Part shown: in pieces, positions 16,876-24,656 of the stretch
Position numbering within the stretch: position 1 is the first letter of the stretch
How the letters are laid out: each line of letters begins with the position of its first letter
Source: Streptomyces rubellomurinus
GTDB lineage: Bacteria > Actinomycetota > Actinomycetes > Streptomycetales > Streptomycetaceae
Direction: 5' to 3'
Assembly (NCBI RefSeq): GCF_000961885.1
Contig: NZ_JZKH01000036.1
Coordinates: 1 to 64,000 of the forward strand
Length of the DNA: 64,000 bases
The notes under the pieces: model-generated
Told to the model about the DNA's origin: nothing
What the model saw: the letters and a program-made list of their open reading frames with translations, nothing else
Database searches by the model: none
Translations under genes and position numbers: made by a program

Positions 16876-17508
16876 TCAGCTGGTGAACGAGGGCGAGCCG
16901 GGTGCGGGCGCCGGTTCCGGCTCCCGCCGGGCGCGCAGGGCCCGGACCTTGTGCCGGTTGCCGCAGCGTTCCATGGAGCACCAGCGGCGCCGTCCGGGCC
17001 GGGAGGTGTCGACGAAGACCAGCTGGCAGTTGTGCGCCCCGCACTCCCGCACCCGGTCCGCGTACGGGCCGGTGAGCAGGGCGATGGCGTCCCGGGCGAG
17101 GGTGGAGGCGAGCTGCGCGCCATCGGCGGGCAGGGGGGCCGCCGGGGTGCCGTCCGGGGCGATCCTGGGGACGAGCGGGGGGTGTTCGGCGGCCCGGTTG
17201 AGCACGGCGTAGTCGGCCGGGTCGCCGGGGATGCCGTGGGCCCGGGCGGCGGCGAGCCGCCACAGGGCGTCGCGCAGGGTGCGGGCGGCGGCGAGCTGGT
17301 CGGCGGTGATCCGGACGGCGCCGGCGGGCAGTCGGAGGCGGGACCGGGGGAGCCAGGCGGCGAGGTCGGACGGCTGGTGCAGCACCTCGTAGCGGGCGTA
17401 CTCGCCGGGGCCGCCGGTGGTGAGGAGTTCGAGGCAGAGCGCGCCGGGGTCGAAGTGGAAGCTGGTGCCGGCGGGGGTGGTGAGGAGCAGGCCTGCCGCG
17501 TCGGTCAT
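16876..17508 (-). CDS. CGNR zinc-finger protein (ABATE-type regulator)
   Basis: A 210-residue protein with the ABATE-like N-terminal half (FHFDPGALCLELLTTGG, LLTGPYADRVREC). The C-terminal CGNR zinc finger is at about residues 155-190: CGAHNCQLVFVDTSRPGRRRWCSMERCGNRHKVRALRAR, four cysteines plus the CGNR signature. This family is thought to act in stress-linked transcription. The ATG at 17508 has no ribosome site. It is directly preceded by palindromic GTAACC-N9-GGTTAC (17509-17529), suggesting leaderless expression and possibly autoregulation. Confidence 0.88.
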   Translation of the reverse strand: MTDAAGLLLTTPAGTSFHFDPGALCLELLTTGGPGEYARYEVLHQPSDLAAWLPRSRLRLPAGAVRITADQLAAARTLRDALWRLAAARAHGIPGDPADYAVLNRAAEHPPLVPRIAPDGTPAAPLPADGAQLASTLARDAIALLTGPYADRVRECGAHNCQLVFVDTSRPGRRRWCSMERCGNRHKVRALRARREPEPAPAPGSPSFTS

Positions 17509-17531
17509 GTAACCACGGTAAGCGGTTACCG
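17509..17531. promoter_or_regulatory. Palindromic operator at the CGNR gene start
   Basis: GTAACC (17509-17514) and GGTTAC (17524-17529) form an inverted repeat with a nine-base spacer. A second overlapping one is GGTAA-N4-TTACC (17518-17531). It abuts the CGNR start codon and lies between the divergent CGNR and YqeY genes. Confidence 0.5.
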
Positions 17532-17613
17532 GGTGCCCGTGACCAGGGCCTCCGGATCCGCTCCTCGCGATATTGCCGGGCGACCGGTCGCCGCAGGTGG
17601 GAGACTCGGGGCC

Positions 17614-18069
17614 ATGACCACGCTCAAGGAGCAGCTGCAGGAGGACCTCACGGCTGCCATCAGGGACCGGGACGAGCTGCGCTCGTCCACCATCCGGCTC
17701 ACGCTGGCCGCCGTCACGAGCGAGGAGGTGGCGGGCAAGTCGAAGCGCGAGCTGTCCGACGCCGACGTGCTCAAGGTGATCGGTCGCGAGGCGAAGAAGC
17801 GCCGGGAGGCGGCCGAGGCCTTCGGCTCCGCGGGCCGGGCCGAGCAGGCCGCCCGGGAGCTCGCGGAGGGCGAGGTGCTGGCGGGCTACCTGCCCAAGCA
17901 GCTCTCCGGCGAGGAGCTGACCGCGATCGTCGCCGCCGCCGTGGCCGAGAGCGGGGCGACCGGCCCGCAGGGGATGGGCGCCGTGATGAAGCTGGTGAAG
18001 CCGAAGGTGGACGGGCTGGCCGAGGGCGGCCGGGTCGCCGCCGCGGTGAAGGCCGCCCTGGCGGGCTGA
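17614..18069 (+). CDS. GatB/YqeY domain protein
   Basis: A 151-residue YqeY protein, homologous to the C-terminal tRNA-binding domain of GatB. Visible family segments are LKEQLQEDLTAAIRDRDELRSSTIRLTLAAV, KKRREAAEAF, EGEVLAGYLPKQLSGEEL and GAVMKLVKPKVDGLAEGGRVAAAVKAAL. It may help tRNA-dependent amidation, but free-standing YqeY proteins have no proven role. The ATG at 17614 is chosen because the family starts here. Sequence further upstream in frame is antisense to the metallophosphoesterase and CGNR genes. It ends 142 bases before the convergent PBP gene, with a strong hairpin between them. Confidence 0.94.
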   Translation: MTTLKEQLQEDLTAAIRDRDELRSSTIRLTLAAVTSEEVAGKSKRELSDADVLKVIGREAKKRREAAEAFGSAGRAEQAARELAEGEVLAGYLPKQLSGEELTAIVAAAVAESGATGPQGMGAVMKLVKPKVDGLAEGGRVAAAVKAALAG

Positions 18070-18111
18070 TTCCGGCCCGGACGAGTGCCCGTGAGGGCGT
18101 GAACGCGAACG

Positions 18112-18153
18112 GAAGGGGCGCTTCCCGAGAGTCCACTCGGGAAGCGCCCCTTC
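18112..18153. terminator. Bidirectional terminator between YqeY and PBP genes
   Basis: Perfect 18-bp stem (18112-18129 with 18136-18153), loop agtcca. It lies between two convergent genes. Confidence 0.85.
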
Positions 18154-18210
18154 ACGTGCGCCCAGGGCTCAGGGCCCAGGGCCAGGGCTCAGGGCCCGCG
18201 GCCGCCGGCG

Positions 18211-20535
18211 TCAGCCGTTGCCGTTGCCGCCGCCGTGCTTGCCGCCGTTGCCGTTGCCGCCGCCGACGAGGCCCGGCGGGAGGGTGATCCCGCCGCCGAT
18301 CATGCCGGGGTCGCCGTTCCCGTTGCCCGGGGCGGCGGGCGGCGGCGGGTTGCCGCCCGCCGGCTGGGCCGGGTCGCTCGGGGCGGTGGTCGGGTTGGGA
18401 TCGGGCTTGGGCATGTCGGGGATGCTGGCGGTGGGCAGCTGCTGGATCGGGGAGCCCTTCAGGGCCTGGTTCATCGCCAGGCGCCAGATCGGGCCGGGGC
18501 CGGTGGCGCCGAAGACCTCGGTGAAGTTGGTCGGGCCGATCTTGATGTTCTTCATCGGCACGCCGCCGGCGGGGCCGCCGAGCCAGACCGAGGTGGCGAG
18601 CTGCGGGGTGTAGCCGCTGAACCAGGCGGCGCGCTTCTCGTCGGAGGTACCGGTCTTGCCGGCGATCGGCCGGCCGTCGTCCAGGCCGAGGTCCTTACCG
18701 GTGCCCTTCTCGGTCACGCCGCTGAGCACGGTGTTCATCGCGTCGGCGGTGCTCTCGGAGAAGGCCTGGGTGCAGGTCGACTGCGGGACGCTGACGTTCT
18801 TGCCGTCGACCGTGGTGATCTTGTTGATCGCGATCGGGCTGCAGTACTTGCCGTGCGCGGCGAAGGTCGCGTAGACGTTCGCCATGGTCAGCGGGGACAT
18901 CTCCTGCACGCCGAGGCCCATCGACGGGACCTCCTCCAGCGGCTTGCCGCTGGCCTTGGCGGTGATGCCGAGCTTGTTGGCCATCTGCTTCACCGGGCAG
19001 AGGCCCATGTCGGCCTCCATCTCGACGAAGTAGGTGTTGACCGACATGGCCATGGCCGTCTTGAGGTCGTACGGGCCCTTCTCGTTCTCGTTCTCGTTGG
19101 GGACGGTCCGGGCCTTGCCCTTCTCCGTGTTCTTCCAGGTGCCCTCGCAGGTCTTCATCGTCGGCCACTCGATGCGGTTCTCCGACTTGTACTGCTGGGT
19201 GGGCGGGAGCCCGGACTCGAGCGCGGCGGCGGCCACGATCGGCTTGAAGGTCGATCCCGGCTGGAAGCCGTTGCCGCCGCCCATCGAGGCGTCGACGTTG
19301 AGGTTGACGACGGTCTGGTTCTTGTTCTGGTCCAGGCCGTACGGGCGGGTCTGGGCCATCGCGAGGATCTTGCCGGTGCCCGGCTCCATCATGGTCGCGG
19401 CGGCGGAGACCGGGTCGGTGACGTACACCAGCTTGGTGACGGCGTTCTGCGCGGCGGCCTGCTTGTCCGGGTCGAGCGTGGTGTAGATGTTCAGGCCGCC
19501 GGTGTCCCAGAGCTTCTTGCGCTCCTCGGCGCTCTTGCCGAAGGCCGGGTCCTGCTTGACCACGTGGCGCACGTAGTCGCAGAAGAAGCCCATGCCGGCC
19601 TGGGCGGTGATGCAGCCGTTCTGCGGGTCCTTGAACTTCAGGCCCAGCGGGGCGGCCTTCGCCTCCTTCGCCTGGTCGGCGGTGATGTGCTTGTTCTCCA
19701 GCATCTTGTCGATGACGACGTTGCGACGCTTGACCGTGTTGTCGGGGTAGCGGACCGGGTCGTAGGACGACGGGTTCTGCACTATCCCGGCGAGGGTGGC
19801 GGCCTCGGCGACGGTCAGGTCCTTGTTGCTCTTGCTGAAGTACCGCTGGGAGGCGGACTCGACCCCGTAGGCCTGGTGGCCGTAGAAGGTGATGTTGAGG
19901 TAGTTGGTGAGGATCTGATCCTTGGTCAGGTCCTCCTCCAGCTTGATCGCGACCTTGAGCTCCTGGATCTTGCGGCCCAGGGTCTTGCGCTGGGCCTCCA
20001 GGACGGCCGACTGGTCGTCGCCGGCCTTCTCGACGTTCACGTTCTTCACGTACTGCTGGGTGAGCGTCGAGGCGCCCTGCGAGTTGGTGCCGCTCTCGGC
20101 GTTCTTGCTGATCGCGCGCAGGATGCCCTTGAGGTCGACGGCGCCGTGCTCGTAGAAGCGGGCGTCCTCGATGTCGACCTGGGCGTGCCGCATGAACGGC
20201 GACATCTGGTCGGCCGTGATGACGGTGCGGTCGCGCTCGTAGACCTTGGCGATCAGGCCGCCCTTGGCGTCGAAGATCTGGGTGGCCTGGGTGAGCGGCG
20301 GGGTCTTGAAGTCGTCGGGGATGTTGTCGAAGCTCTCCGCCGTGTCCTTGGCGGTCAGCCCGATGGCGCCGACGGCGGGCAGGGCGAGGCCTGCCAGCAG
20401 GACTCCGGAGAGCACGCTGACGCCCAGGAACTTCACTCCGTGTCCGGCGAACTCGAGCGGTGATCCGCTGCGCTTGCCCTCCGGAGCTCCGGTGTTGCCT
20501 GGGGGCTGGGATGCCTGTGGGCGCTTCGGTGCCAT
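18211..20535 (-). CDS. Bifunctional penicillin-binding protein (transglycosylase/transpeptidase)
   Basis: A 774-residue class A PBP that polymerises and cross-links peptidoglycan. A cytoplasmic tail and one transmembrane helix (VKFLGVSVLSGVLLAGLALPAVGAIG, about 36-60) are followed by the GT51 domain, with VDIEDARFYEHGAVD, GASTLTQQYVKN and KVAIKLEE. The transpeptidase domain has GSTFKP (SxxK), SVNTYF (SxN) and GKTGTS (KTG), all intact. The C-terminus is a Pro/Gly/Asn-rich tail (NGNGGKHGGGNGNG). ATG 20535 is chosen because the family begins MAPKRPQ here, although no clear ribosome site is seen. It is divergent from wblA across a 425-base gap, an arrangement also found in S. coelicolor as I recall it. 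Confidence 0.95.
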   Translation of the reverse strand: MAPKRPQASQPPGNTGAPEGKRSGSPLEFAGHGVKFLGVSVLSGVLLAGLALPAVGAIGLTAKDTAESFDNIPDDFKTPPLTQATQIFDAKGGLIAKVYERDRTVITADQMSPFMRHAQVDIEDARFYEHGAVDLKGILRAISKNAESGTNSQGASTLTQQYVKNVNVEKAGDDQSAVLEAQRKTLGRKIQELKVAIKLEEDLTKDQILTNYLNITFYGHQAYGVESASQRYFSKSNKDLTVAEAATLAGIVQNPSSYDPVRYPDNTVKRRNVVIDKMLENKHITADQAKEAKAAPLGLKFKDPQNGCITAQAGMGFFCDYVRHVVKQDPAFGKSAEERKKLWDTGGLNIYTTLDPDKQAAAQNAVTKLVYVTDPVSAAATMMEPGTGKILAMAQTRPYGLDQNKNQTVVNLNVDASMGGGNGFQPGSTFKPIVAAAALESGLPPTQQYKSENRIEWPTMKTCEGTWKNTEKGKARTVPNENENEKGPYDLKTAMAMSVNTYFVEMEADMGLCPVKQMANKLGITAKASGKPLEEVPSMGLGVQEMSPLTMANVYATFAAHGKYCSPIAINKITTVDGKNVSVPQSTCTQAFSESTADAMNTVLSGVTEKGTGKDLGLDDGRPIAGKTGTSDEKRAAWFSGYTPQLATSVWLGGPAGGVPMKNIKIGPTNFTEVFGATGPGPIWRLAMNQALKGSPIQQLPTASIPDMPKPDPNPTTAPSDPAQPAGGNPPPPAAPGNGNGDPGMIGGGITLPPGLVGGGNGNGGKHGGGNGNG

Positions 20536-20960
20536 GAGGAGAACCCTACGTCGCGGAATCCCGCACACGAGGGCAGGTGTTCGCCTAGGCTTGTCACAAG
20601 CTTGCGACAGCTTCGGTGCGTCAACATCATTCACTCTTGTGAGTGGGGAGACTTGCCCGAATTGCCCACTTTTCGATGGGTTTCGAGGCAGCTGTGGCCT
20701 GCTGTGCCCATGTGAACCGTCGCGCTCCGTGACGACGCGCGTGGCGAGAGTTCGGGTGTCGAGCCTGGCAAGGCTTGCGACCTGCGATCACTCCAACGAG
20801 TGAGATGACCGATACCCATAGTCCGATCGGGTCATTCGAGATTGAGCCCGAAGGGGCTGTTGCGCGCTGTCGTTCTTCCGTAACGTCCTCAACTGGCAAC
20901 GGTGAATATGCCGTTGCCGCCGTGGGGGAGCCTCGAATATCGGGAGAGGACGGCGCCGGC
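20536..20960. other. Divergent PBP/wblA regulatory region
   Basis: This 425-base gap has lower GC than its surroundings. It contains GCTTGT-C-ACAAGC (20589-20601), CACTC-TTGT-GAGTG (20632-20645) and two copies of gcttgcgac (20600-20608, 20772-20780). The wblA ribosome site GAGAGGA is near 20944. wblA is known to have a long, heavily controlled upstream region in S. coelicolor. Confidence 0.6.
20589..20601. promoter_or_regulatory. Perfect palindrome upstream of the PBP gene
   Basis: GCTTGT-C-ACAAGC, 6+1+6, lies about 55 bases upstream of the PBP start and 360 from wblA. Candidate operator; regulator unknown. Confidence 0.4.
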
Positions 20961-21284
20961 ATGGGCTGGGTTGACGACTGGAGTGCGCAGGCCGCCTGCC
21001 GCACGAGTGATCCGGACGAACTGTTCGTCCAGGGGGCGGCGCAGAACCGCGCCAAGGCGGTGTGCAGCGGCTGCCCCGTCCGTACGGAATGCCTCGCGGA
21101 CGCCCTGGACAACCGGGTCGAGTTCGGCGTGTGGGGCGGGATGACGGAGCGCGAGCGCCGGGCGCTGCTGCGCCGCCGCCCGACCGTCATGTCGTGGCGG
21201 CGGCTGCTGGAGACGGCCCGCACCGAGTACGAGGAGTCCCTCGCGACCGGCGTGATACTGACGGACTACGCCCAGGCGGGCTGA
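20961..21284 (+). CDS. wblA: WhiB-like regulator WblA
   Basis: A 107-residue WhiB-like iron-sulfur protein. The four cluster cysteines are at positions 13, 35, 38 and 44 (AAC ... AVCSGCPVRTEC), followed by FGVWGGMTERERRALLRRRP, the G-V-W-G-G turn and basic DNA-contact tail. The start MGWVDDWSAQAAC is the known WblA start, and GAGAGGA lies 11 bases before it. WblA pleiotropically represses antibiotic production and is needed for aerial-to-spore progression in Streptomyces. Divergent PBP and convergent ArsA-like ATPase genes give the same context as in S. coelicolor. Longer in-frame upstream sequence is regarded as leader. Confidence 0.95.
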   Translation: MGWVDDWSAQAACRTSDPDELFVQGAAQNRAKAVCSGCPVRTECLADALDNRVEFGVWGGMTERERRALLRRRPTVMSWRRLLETARTEYEESLATGVILTDYAQAG

Positions 21285-21366
21285 GCCCGAGCCTCCCGGC
21301 CGCGCCGCGTGGCGCCCGGGCTGCCCGAGCCGGACCGACCCGTCCGACCCCGTCCGACCCGCCCGG

Positions 21367-22569
21367 TCAGGACGGCGCCGAGCCGCCGAGCCGGTCCCCG
21401 ATGTCCCGCAGCCCGTCCAGGTCGTGCACGTCACCCGGCAGCGCGGCCACCTCGACGATCGGCACGTCCGGGTACACCGAGACGAACCGGTCCCGGGTGC
21501 GGCGCTCCCGCCCCATGATCTGCATCCGCTCGGCGTGCAGCCGCAGCAGCCCGGCCGCGAGCAGCTCCGCCGCCGGCGAGGAGTGCTCCGAACCGTTCTC
21601 CTCCAGCGTCTCGGCGGCCGCCAGCGACCGTTCCGCGGTGAGCTGCGGCGCGCCCGTGTCGTGCACCCGGTTGAGCACCAGCCCGGCCAGCGGCATCCGG
21701 TCCGCGGCGAGCCGGTCGACGAAGTACGCCGCCTCGCGCAGCGCGTCCCGCTCCGGCACCGCCACCACCAGGAACGCCGTGCCCGGCGCCTTGAGCAGCC
21801 GGTACGTGCGGTCGGCGCGCTCCCGGAAGCCGCCGAACATCGAGTCCATCGCGGTGATGAAGGTCTGCACGTCGGTGAGCAGCTGGGCGCCGAAGATCTT
21901 GCCCAGCCCGCCGGTGAACAGGCCCATCCCGGCGTTCAGGAACTTCAGCGCGCTGCGGCCGCCGACCTTGGCGGGGGCGGCCAGCAGGCGGATCACCCGG
22001 CCGTCCAGGAAGGAGCCGAGCCGGTTGGGCGCGTCCAGGAAGTCCAGCGCGGAGCGGGACGGCGGGGTGTCCACGACGATGAGGTCCCACTCGTCGGCGG
22101 AGCGCAGCTGGCCGAGCTTCTCCATCGCCATGTACTCCTGCGTGCCCGCGAAGCCGGCCGACAGGGACTGGTAGAACGGGTTCTCCATGATCATCCGGGC
22201 CCGTTCGGGCTCGGAGTGGGCGAGCACGACCTCGTCGAAGGTCCGCTTCATGTCGAGCATCATGGCCTGGAGCTCGCCCTCGCCCGTGACGCCCTTGACC
22301 ACCCGGGGGGTGTTGTCCAGCTCGGTCAGGCCCATCGACTGGGCCAGCCGCCGGGCCGGGTCGATGGTGAGCACGACCGCCTTGCGGCCGCGCTCGGCGG
22401 CCCGCAGGCCGATCGCCGCGGCGGTGGTGGTCTTGCCGACGCCGCCGGAGCCGCAGCAGACGATGATCCTGGTCTTCGGGTCGTCGATCAGCGCGTCGAC
22501 CGCGAGCCGCTTGCCGGTGCCCCGCATGCCGTTGCCGCCGCCGTTCGCCTTCGTGCCGCTGCCGGTCAC
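21367..22569 (-). CDS. ArsA/Get3-like P-loop ATPase, second of a pair
   Basis: A 400-residue ArsA-type ATPase. The deviant Walker A is IIVCCGSGGVGKTTTAAAIGLRAAE at about 34-50. Switch segment LTIDPARRLAQSMGL and the ADP-contact segment IVVDTPPSRSALDFLDAP follow. These proteins form dimeric nucleotide switches; the actinobacterial pair is of unknown role and is not linked to arsenite genes here. The GTG start at 22569 overlaps the stop of the preceding ATPase gene (GTGA), so the two are translated together and probably form a heterodimer. In S. coelicolor a similar pair sits beside wblA. Confidence 0.9.
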   Translation of the reverse strand: MTGSGTKANGGGNGMRGTGKRLAVDALIDDPKTRIIVCCGSGGVGKTTTAAAIGLRAAERGRKAVVLTIDPARRLAQSMGLTELDNTPRVVKGVTGEGELQAMMLDMKRTFDEVVLAHSEPERARMIMENPFYQSLSAGFAGTQEYMAMEKLGQLRSADEWDLIVVDTPPSRSALDFLDAPNRLGSFLDGRVIRLLAAPAKVGGRSALKFLNAGMGLFTGGLGKIFGAQLLTDVQTFITAMDSMFGGFRERADRTYRLLKAPGTAFLVVAVPERDALREAAYFVDRLAADRMPLAGLVLNRVHDTGAPQLTAERSLAAAETLEENGSEHSSPAAELLAAGLLRLHAERMQIMGRERRTRDRFVSVYPDVPIVEVAALPGDVHDLDGLRDIGDRLGGSAPS

Positions 22570-23699
22570 GCCGCCCCCTGCCGCTTGAGTTCGCCCGCCA
22601 GCCGGTACAGCCCGCCGAGGTCCACGCCCTCGCCGAGCAGCGGCAGTTCGTACGTGGGCAGCCGCAGCCGCTGCAGGTCGGCGCGCTGCGCGCGCTCCAG
22701 CTCGACCCGCTCGCTGTGCTCCCTGGCCTGCGCCAGCAGCGGGTCGAGCAGCGGCTCCACCGCAGCCCGGACGGTCTCCGGGCTGCGCGAGCGGCCGCCG
22801 AGCCCGGCCTCGCCGAGGGCCACCGCGACCTCCTCGCGGTGGTCGCCGTGCACCGCGGCCACCGCCGCGGCGTCCAGCACCGGCGGCCGGACCATGTTGA
22901 CCAGCACCCCGCCCACCGGGAGCTTCACCTCGCGCAGCTCGGCGAAGCCGTCGACGGTCTCCTGCACCGGCATCTCCTCCAGCAGGGTGACCAGGTGCAC
23001 GGCCGTCTCCGGCGACTTCAGCACCCCCATCACGGCCTGCGCCTGCGTGTGTATCGGGCCGATCCGGGCCAGGCCGGCGACCTCGGCGTTGACGTTCAGG
23101 AACCGGGTGAGCCGCCCGGTCGGCGGGGCGTCCATCACGATCGCGTCGTAGCGCAGACGGCCGTCCGGGCCCTTGCGCCGGGCCGCCTCGCAGGCCTTGC
23201 CGGTGAGCAGGACGTCCCGGACGCCGGGCGCGATGGTGGTGGCGAAGTCGATGAAGCCCATCTTCTGCAGCGCCTTGCCGGCGCGGCCGAGCTTGTAGAA
23301 CATCTCCAGGTACTCGAGCAGCGCCTGCTCGGTGTCGATCGCCAGCGCGAACACCTCGCCGGCGGCGCCGCCCGTACGCCCGCCGCCCGTACGCCCGCCG
23401 CCCGTACGCCCGCTGTCCGCGCCGTCGCCCGGCTCGGCCGGCAGGCCCAGCTGGGCGCGGGTGACCGAGGCGATCCTGCGCTCCTCGTACGGCAGCGCGG
23501 CGATCCCGAACAGTTCGGCGATGCCCTGGCGGCCCTCGACCTCGATCAGCAGCACCCGTCCGCCGTCCGCGGCGAGCGCGAGCGCCAGCGCCGCGGCCAG
23601 CGTGGTCTTCCCGGTGCCGCCCTTGCCGCTGACCACGTGCAGCCGGACGCCCTCCCAGTCGGGGTCGCGCCGGGCCGCCTGGCCGGGGGTGCGTGCCAC
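22566..23699 (-). CDS. ArsA/Get3-like P-loop ATPase, first of a pair
   Basis: A 377-residue paralogue of the next gene. VVSGKGGTGKTTLAAALALALA is the deviant Walker A (about residues 23-40). LLIEVEGRQGIAELFG is switch I, and IVMDAPPTGRLTRFLNV is the second nucleotide motif. In place of the usual DPA the aspartate is glutamate (EVEGRQ), a difference from its partner. A 15-bp repeat adds RTGGG units at about residues 95-109. GTG 23699 is selected because GGAGACGGAG precedes it (23710-23701). Longer upstream reading begins in non-family sequence. It is coupled to the downstream ATPase. Confidence 0.9.
   Translation of the reverse strand: MARTPGQAARRDPDWEGVRLHVVSGKGGTGKTTLAAALALALAADGGRVLLIEVEGRQGIAELFGIAALPYEERRIASVTRAQLGLPAEPGDGADSGRTGGGRTGGGRTGGAAGEVFALAIDTEQALLEYLEMFYKLGRAGKALQKMGFIDFATTIAPGVRDVLLTGKACEAARRKGPDGRLRYDAIVMDAPPTGRLTRFLNVNAEVAGLARIGPIHTQAQAVMGVLKSPETAVHLVTLLEEMPVQETVDGFAELREVKLPVGGVLVNMVRPPVLDAAAVAAVHGDHREEVAVALGEAGLGGRSRSPETVRAAVEPLLDPLLAQAREHSERVELERAQRADLQRLRLPTYELPLLGEGVDLGGLYRLAGELKRQGAA
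23370..23414 (-). repeat. 15-bp in-frame tandem repeat in the ArsA-like gene
   Basis: Three 15-base units at 23370-23384, 23385-23399 and 23400-23414 encode repeated GRTGG in a surface linker. The third unit has one mismatch. Confidence 0.85.
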
Positions 23700-23943
23700 G
23701 CTCCGTCTCCGTCCGTTCCGTCCTAGGGGCGCCCTTCCGCCGAGGTCGCCGCCATGTGAGTGCCCTCTCGCGAGGGTAATCCGGGAGCGTGCCGGATGTT
23801 CGGAGCTTCCGGGGTGCCGGGCCCAGATCATGCCTGCTTTGTGCCTCACCTCACACGCGGCCGCACCCGCCGCGGCACGCGCCGCCCCGTACGCCGCCTC
23901 CCGCGCGGCCCGGCGGCGGCGCCGATCGCCGGGCCCGCTCGTC

Positions 23944-23955
23944 TAGAGTCTGGCC
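23944..23955 (+). promoter_or_regulatory. Leaderless promoter of the DUF4177 gene
   Basis: TAGAGT at 23944-23949 ends six bases before the ATG at 23956. There is no ribosome site, so the transcript probably starts at the ATG. Confidence 0.5.
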
Positions 23956-24114
23956 ATGACCAAGTGGGAATACATGACGGCGCCCCTGCTCGTGCACGCC
24001 ACGAAGCAGATCCTGGACAACTTCGGCGAGGACGGCTGGGAGCTGGTCCAGGTCGTGCCCGGCCCGAACCCGGAGCAGCTGGTGGCCTACTTCAAGCGGG
24101 AGAAGAACGCATGA
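23956..24114 (+). CDS. Small DUF4177-like protein (52 residues)
   Basis: A 52-residue protein, MTKWEYMTAPLL then a helix and DNFGEDGWELVQVVPG and a final YFKREKNA. The pattern W-E-Y ... L-N-x-G-x-x-G-W-E-L-V ... Y-F-K-R is that of DUF4177-like small proteins, common and conserved in actinobacteria. The stop overlaps the next start (ATGA at 24111-24114), so it is coupled to the RidA gene. Expression appears leaderless. The molecular role is unknown. Confidence 0.88.
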   Translation: MTKWEYMTAPLLVHATKQILDNFGEDGWELVQVVPGPNPEQLVAYFKREKNA

Positions 24115-24578
24115 GCAAGGTCGAGTCGAAGCTCGCCGAGCTGGGTCTGAGCCTGCCGCCGGTGGCCGCCCCGGTCGCCGCGTACGTGCCGGCCGTGCGG
24201 GCGGGCGAGTTCGTGTTCACCTCCGGCCAGCTGCCGGTCGTCGGCGGCAAGCTGCCGAGCACCGGCAAGGTCGGTGCCGAGGTGTCCCCCGAGGAGGCCA
24301 AGGAGCTGGCGCAGACCTGTGCGCTGAACGCCCTGGCCGCCGTCAAGTCGGTGATCGGTGACCTGGACCTGGTCGAGCAGGTCGTGAAGGTGGTCGGCTT
24401 CGTCGCCTCCGCGCCCGACTTCACCGGCCAGCCGGCCGTGATCAACGGTGCCAGCGAGCTGCTCGGCAAGGTGCTGGGCGAGGCCGGGGTGCACGCCCGC
24501 AGCGCGGTCGGCGTCGCGGTGCTGCCGCTGGACGCCCCGGTCGAGGTCGAGCTCCAGGTGCGCGTCCGCACCGCCTGA
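24111..24578 (+). CDS. RidA family protein
   Basis: A 155-residue protein of the RidA/YjgF/UK114 superfamily. These trimers hydrolyse reactive enamine/imine intermediates or bind small ligands. Visible segments: YVPAVRAGEFVFTSGQLPVVGGKLPSTGKVG, CALNALAAVKSVIGDLDLVEQVVKVVGFVAS, and GVHARSAVGVAVLPLDAPVEVEL, whose Arg matches the catalytic arginine position of RidA. It belongs to the longer-loop subgroup often called YjgF-like 2. Start by ATGA overlap with the DUF4177 gene; a 13-bp hairpin follows the stop. Confidence 0.93.
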   Translation: MSKVESKLAELGLSLPPVAAPVAAYVPAVRAGEFVFTSGQLPVVGGKLPSTGKVGAEVSPEEAKELAQTCALNALAAVKSVIGDLDLVEQVVKVVGFVASAPDFTGQPAVINGASELLGKVLGEAGVHARSAVGVAVLPLDAPVEVELQVRVRTA

Positions 24579-24600
24579 GCGCGCGGACCGCTCGAGTGAT

Positions 24601-24640
24601 CACGGAGGCGGGGCCAGGCCTGTCCAACCCCGCCTCCGTG
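24601..24640 (+). terminator. Hairpin after the RidA gene
   Basis: Stem cacggaggcgggg (24601-24613) pairs perfectly with 24628-24640. The loop is 14 bases. It lies just ahead of the next promoter. Confidence 0.75.
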
Positions 24641-24644
24641 CGCT

Positions 24645-24656
24645 TAGCATCCGGGC
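24645..24656 (+). promoter_or_regulatory. Leaderless promoter of the NUDIX gene
   Basis: TAGCAT at 24645-24650 ends six bases before the ATG at 24657. Confidence 0.5.

Noticed and set aside
18235-20463. A 742-residue plus-strand frame antisense to the PBP gene
   Set aside because: Composition (Val/Gly/Leu/Asp repeats) is typical of antisense shadows. The PBP on the other strand has all its motifs.
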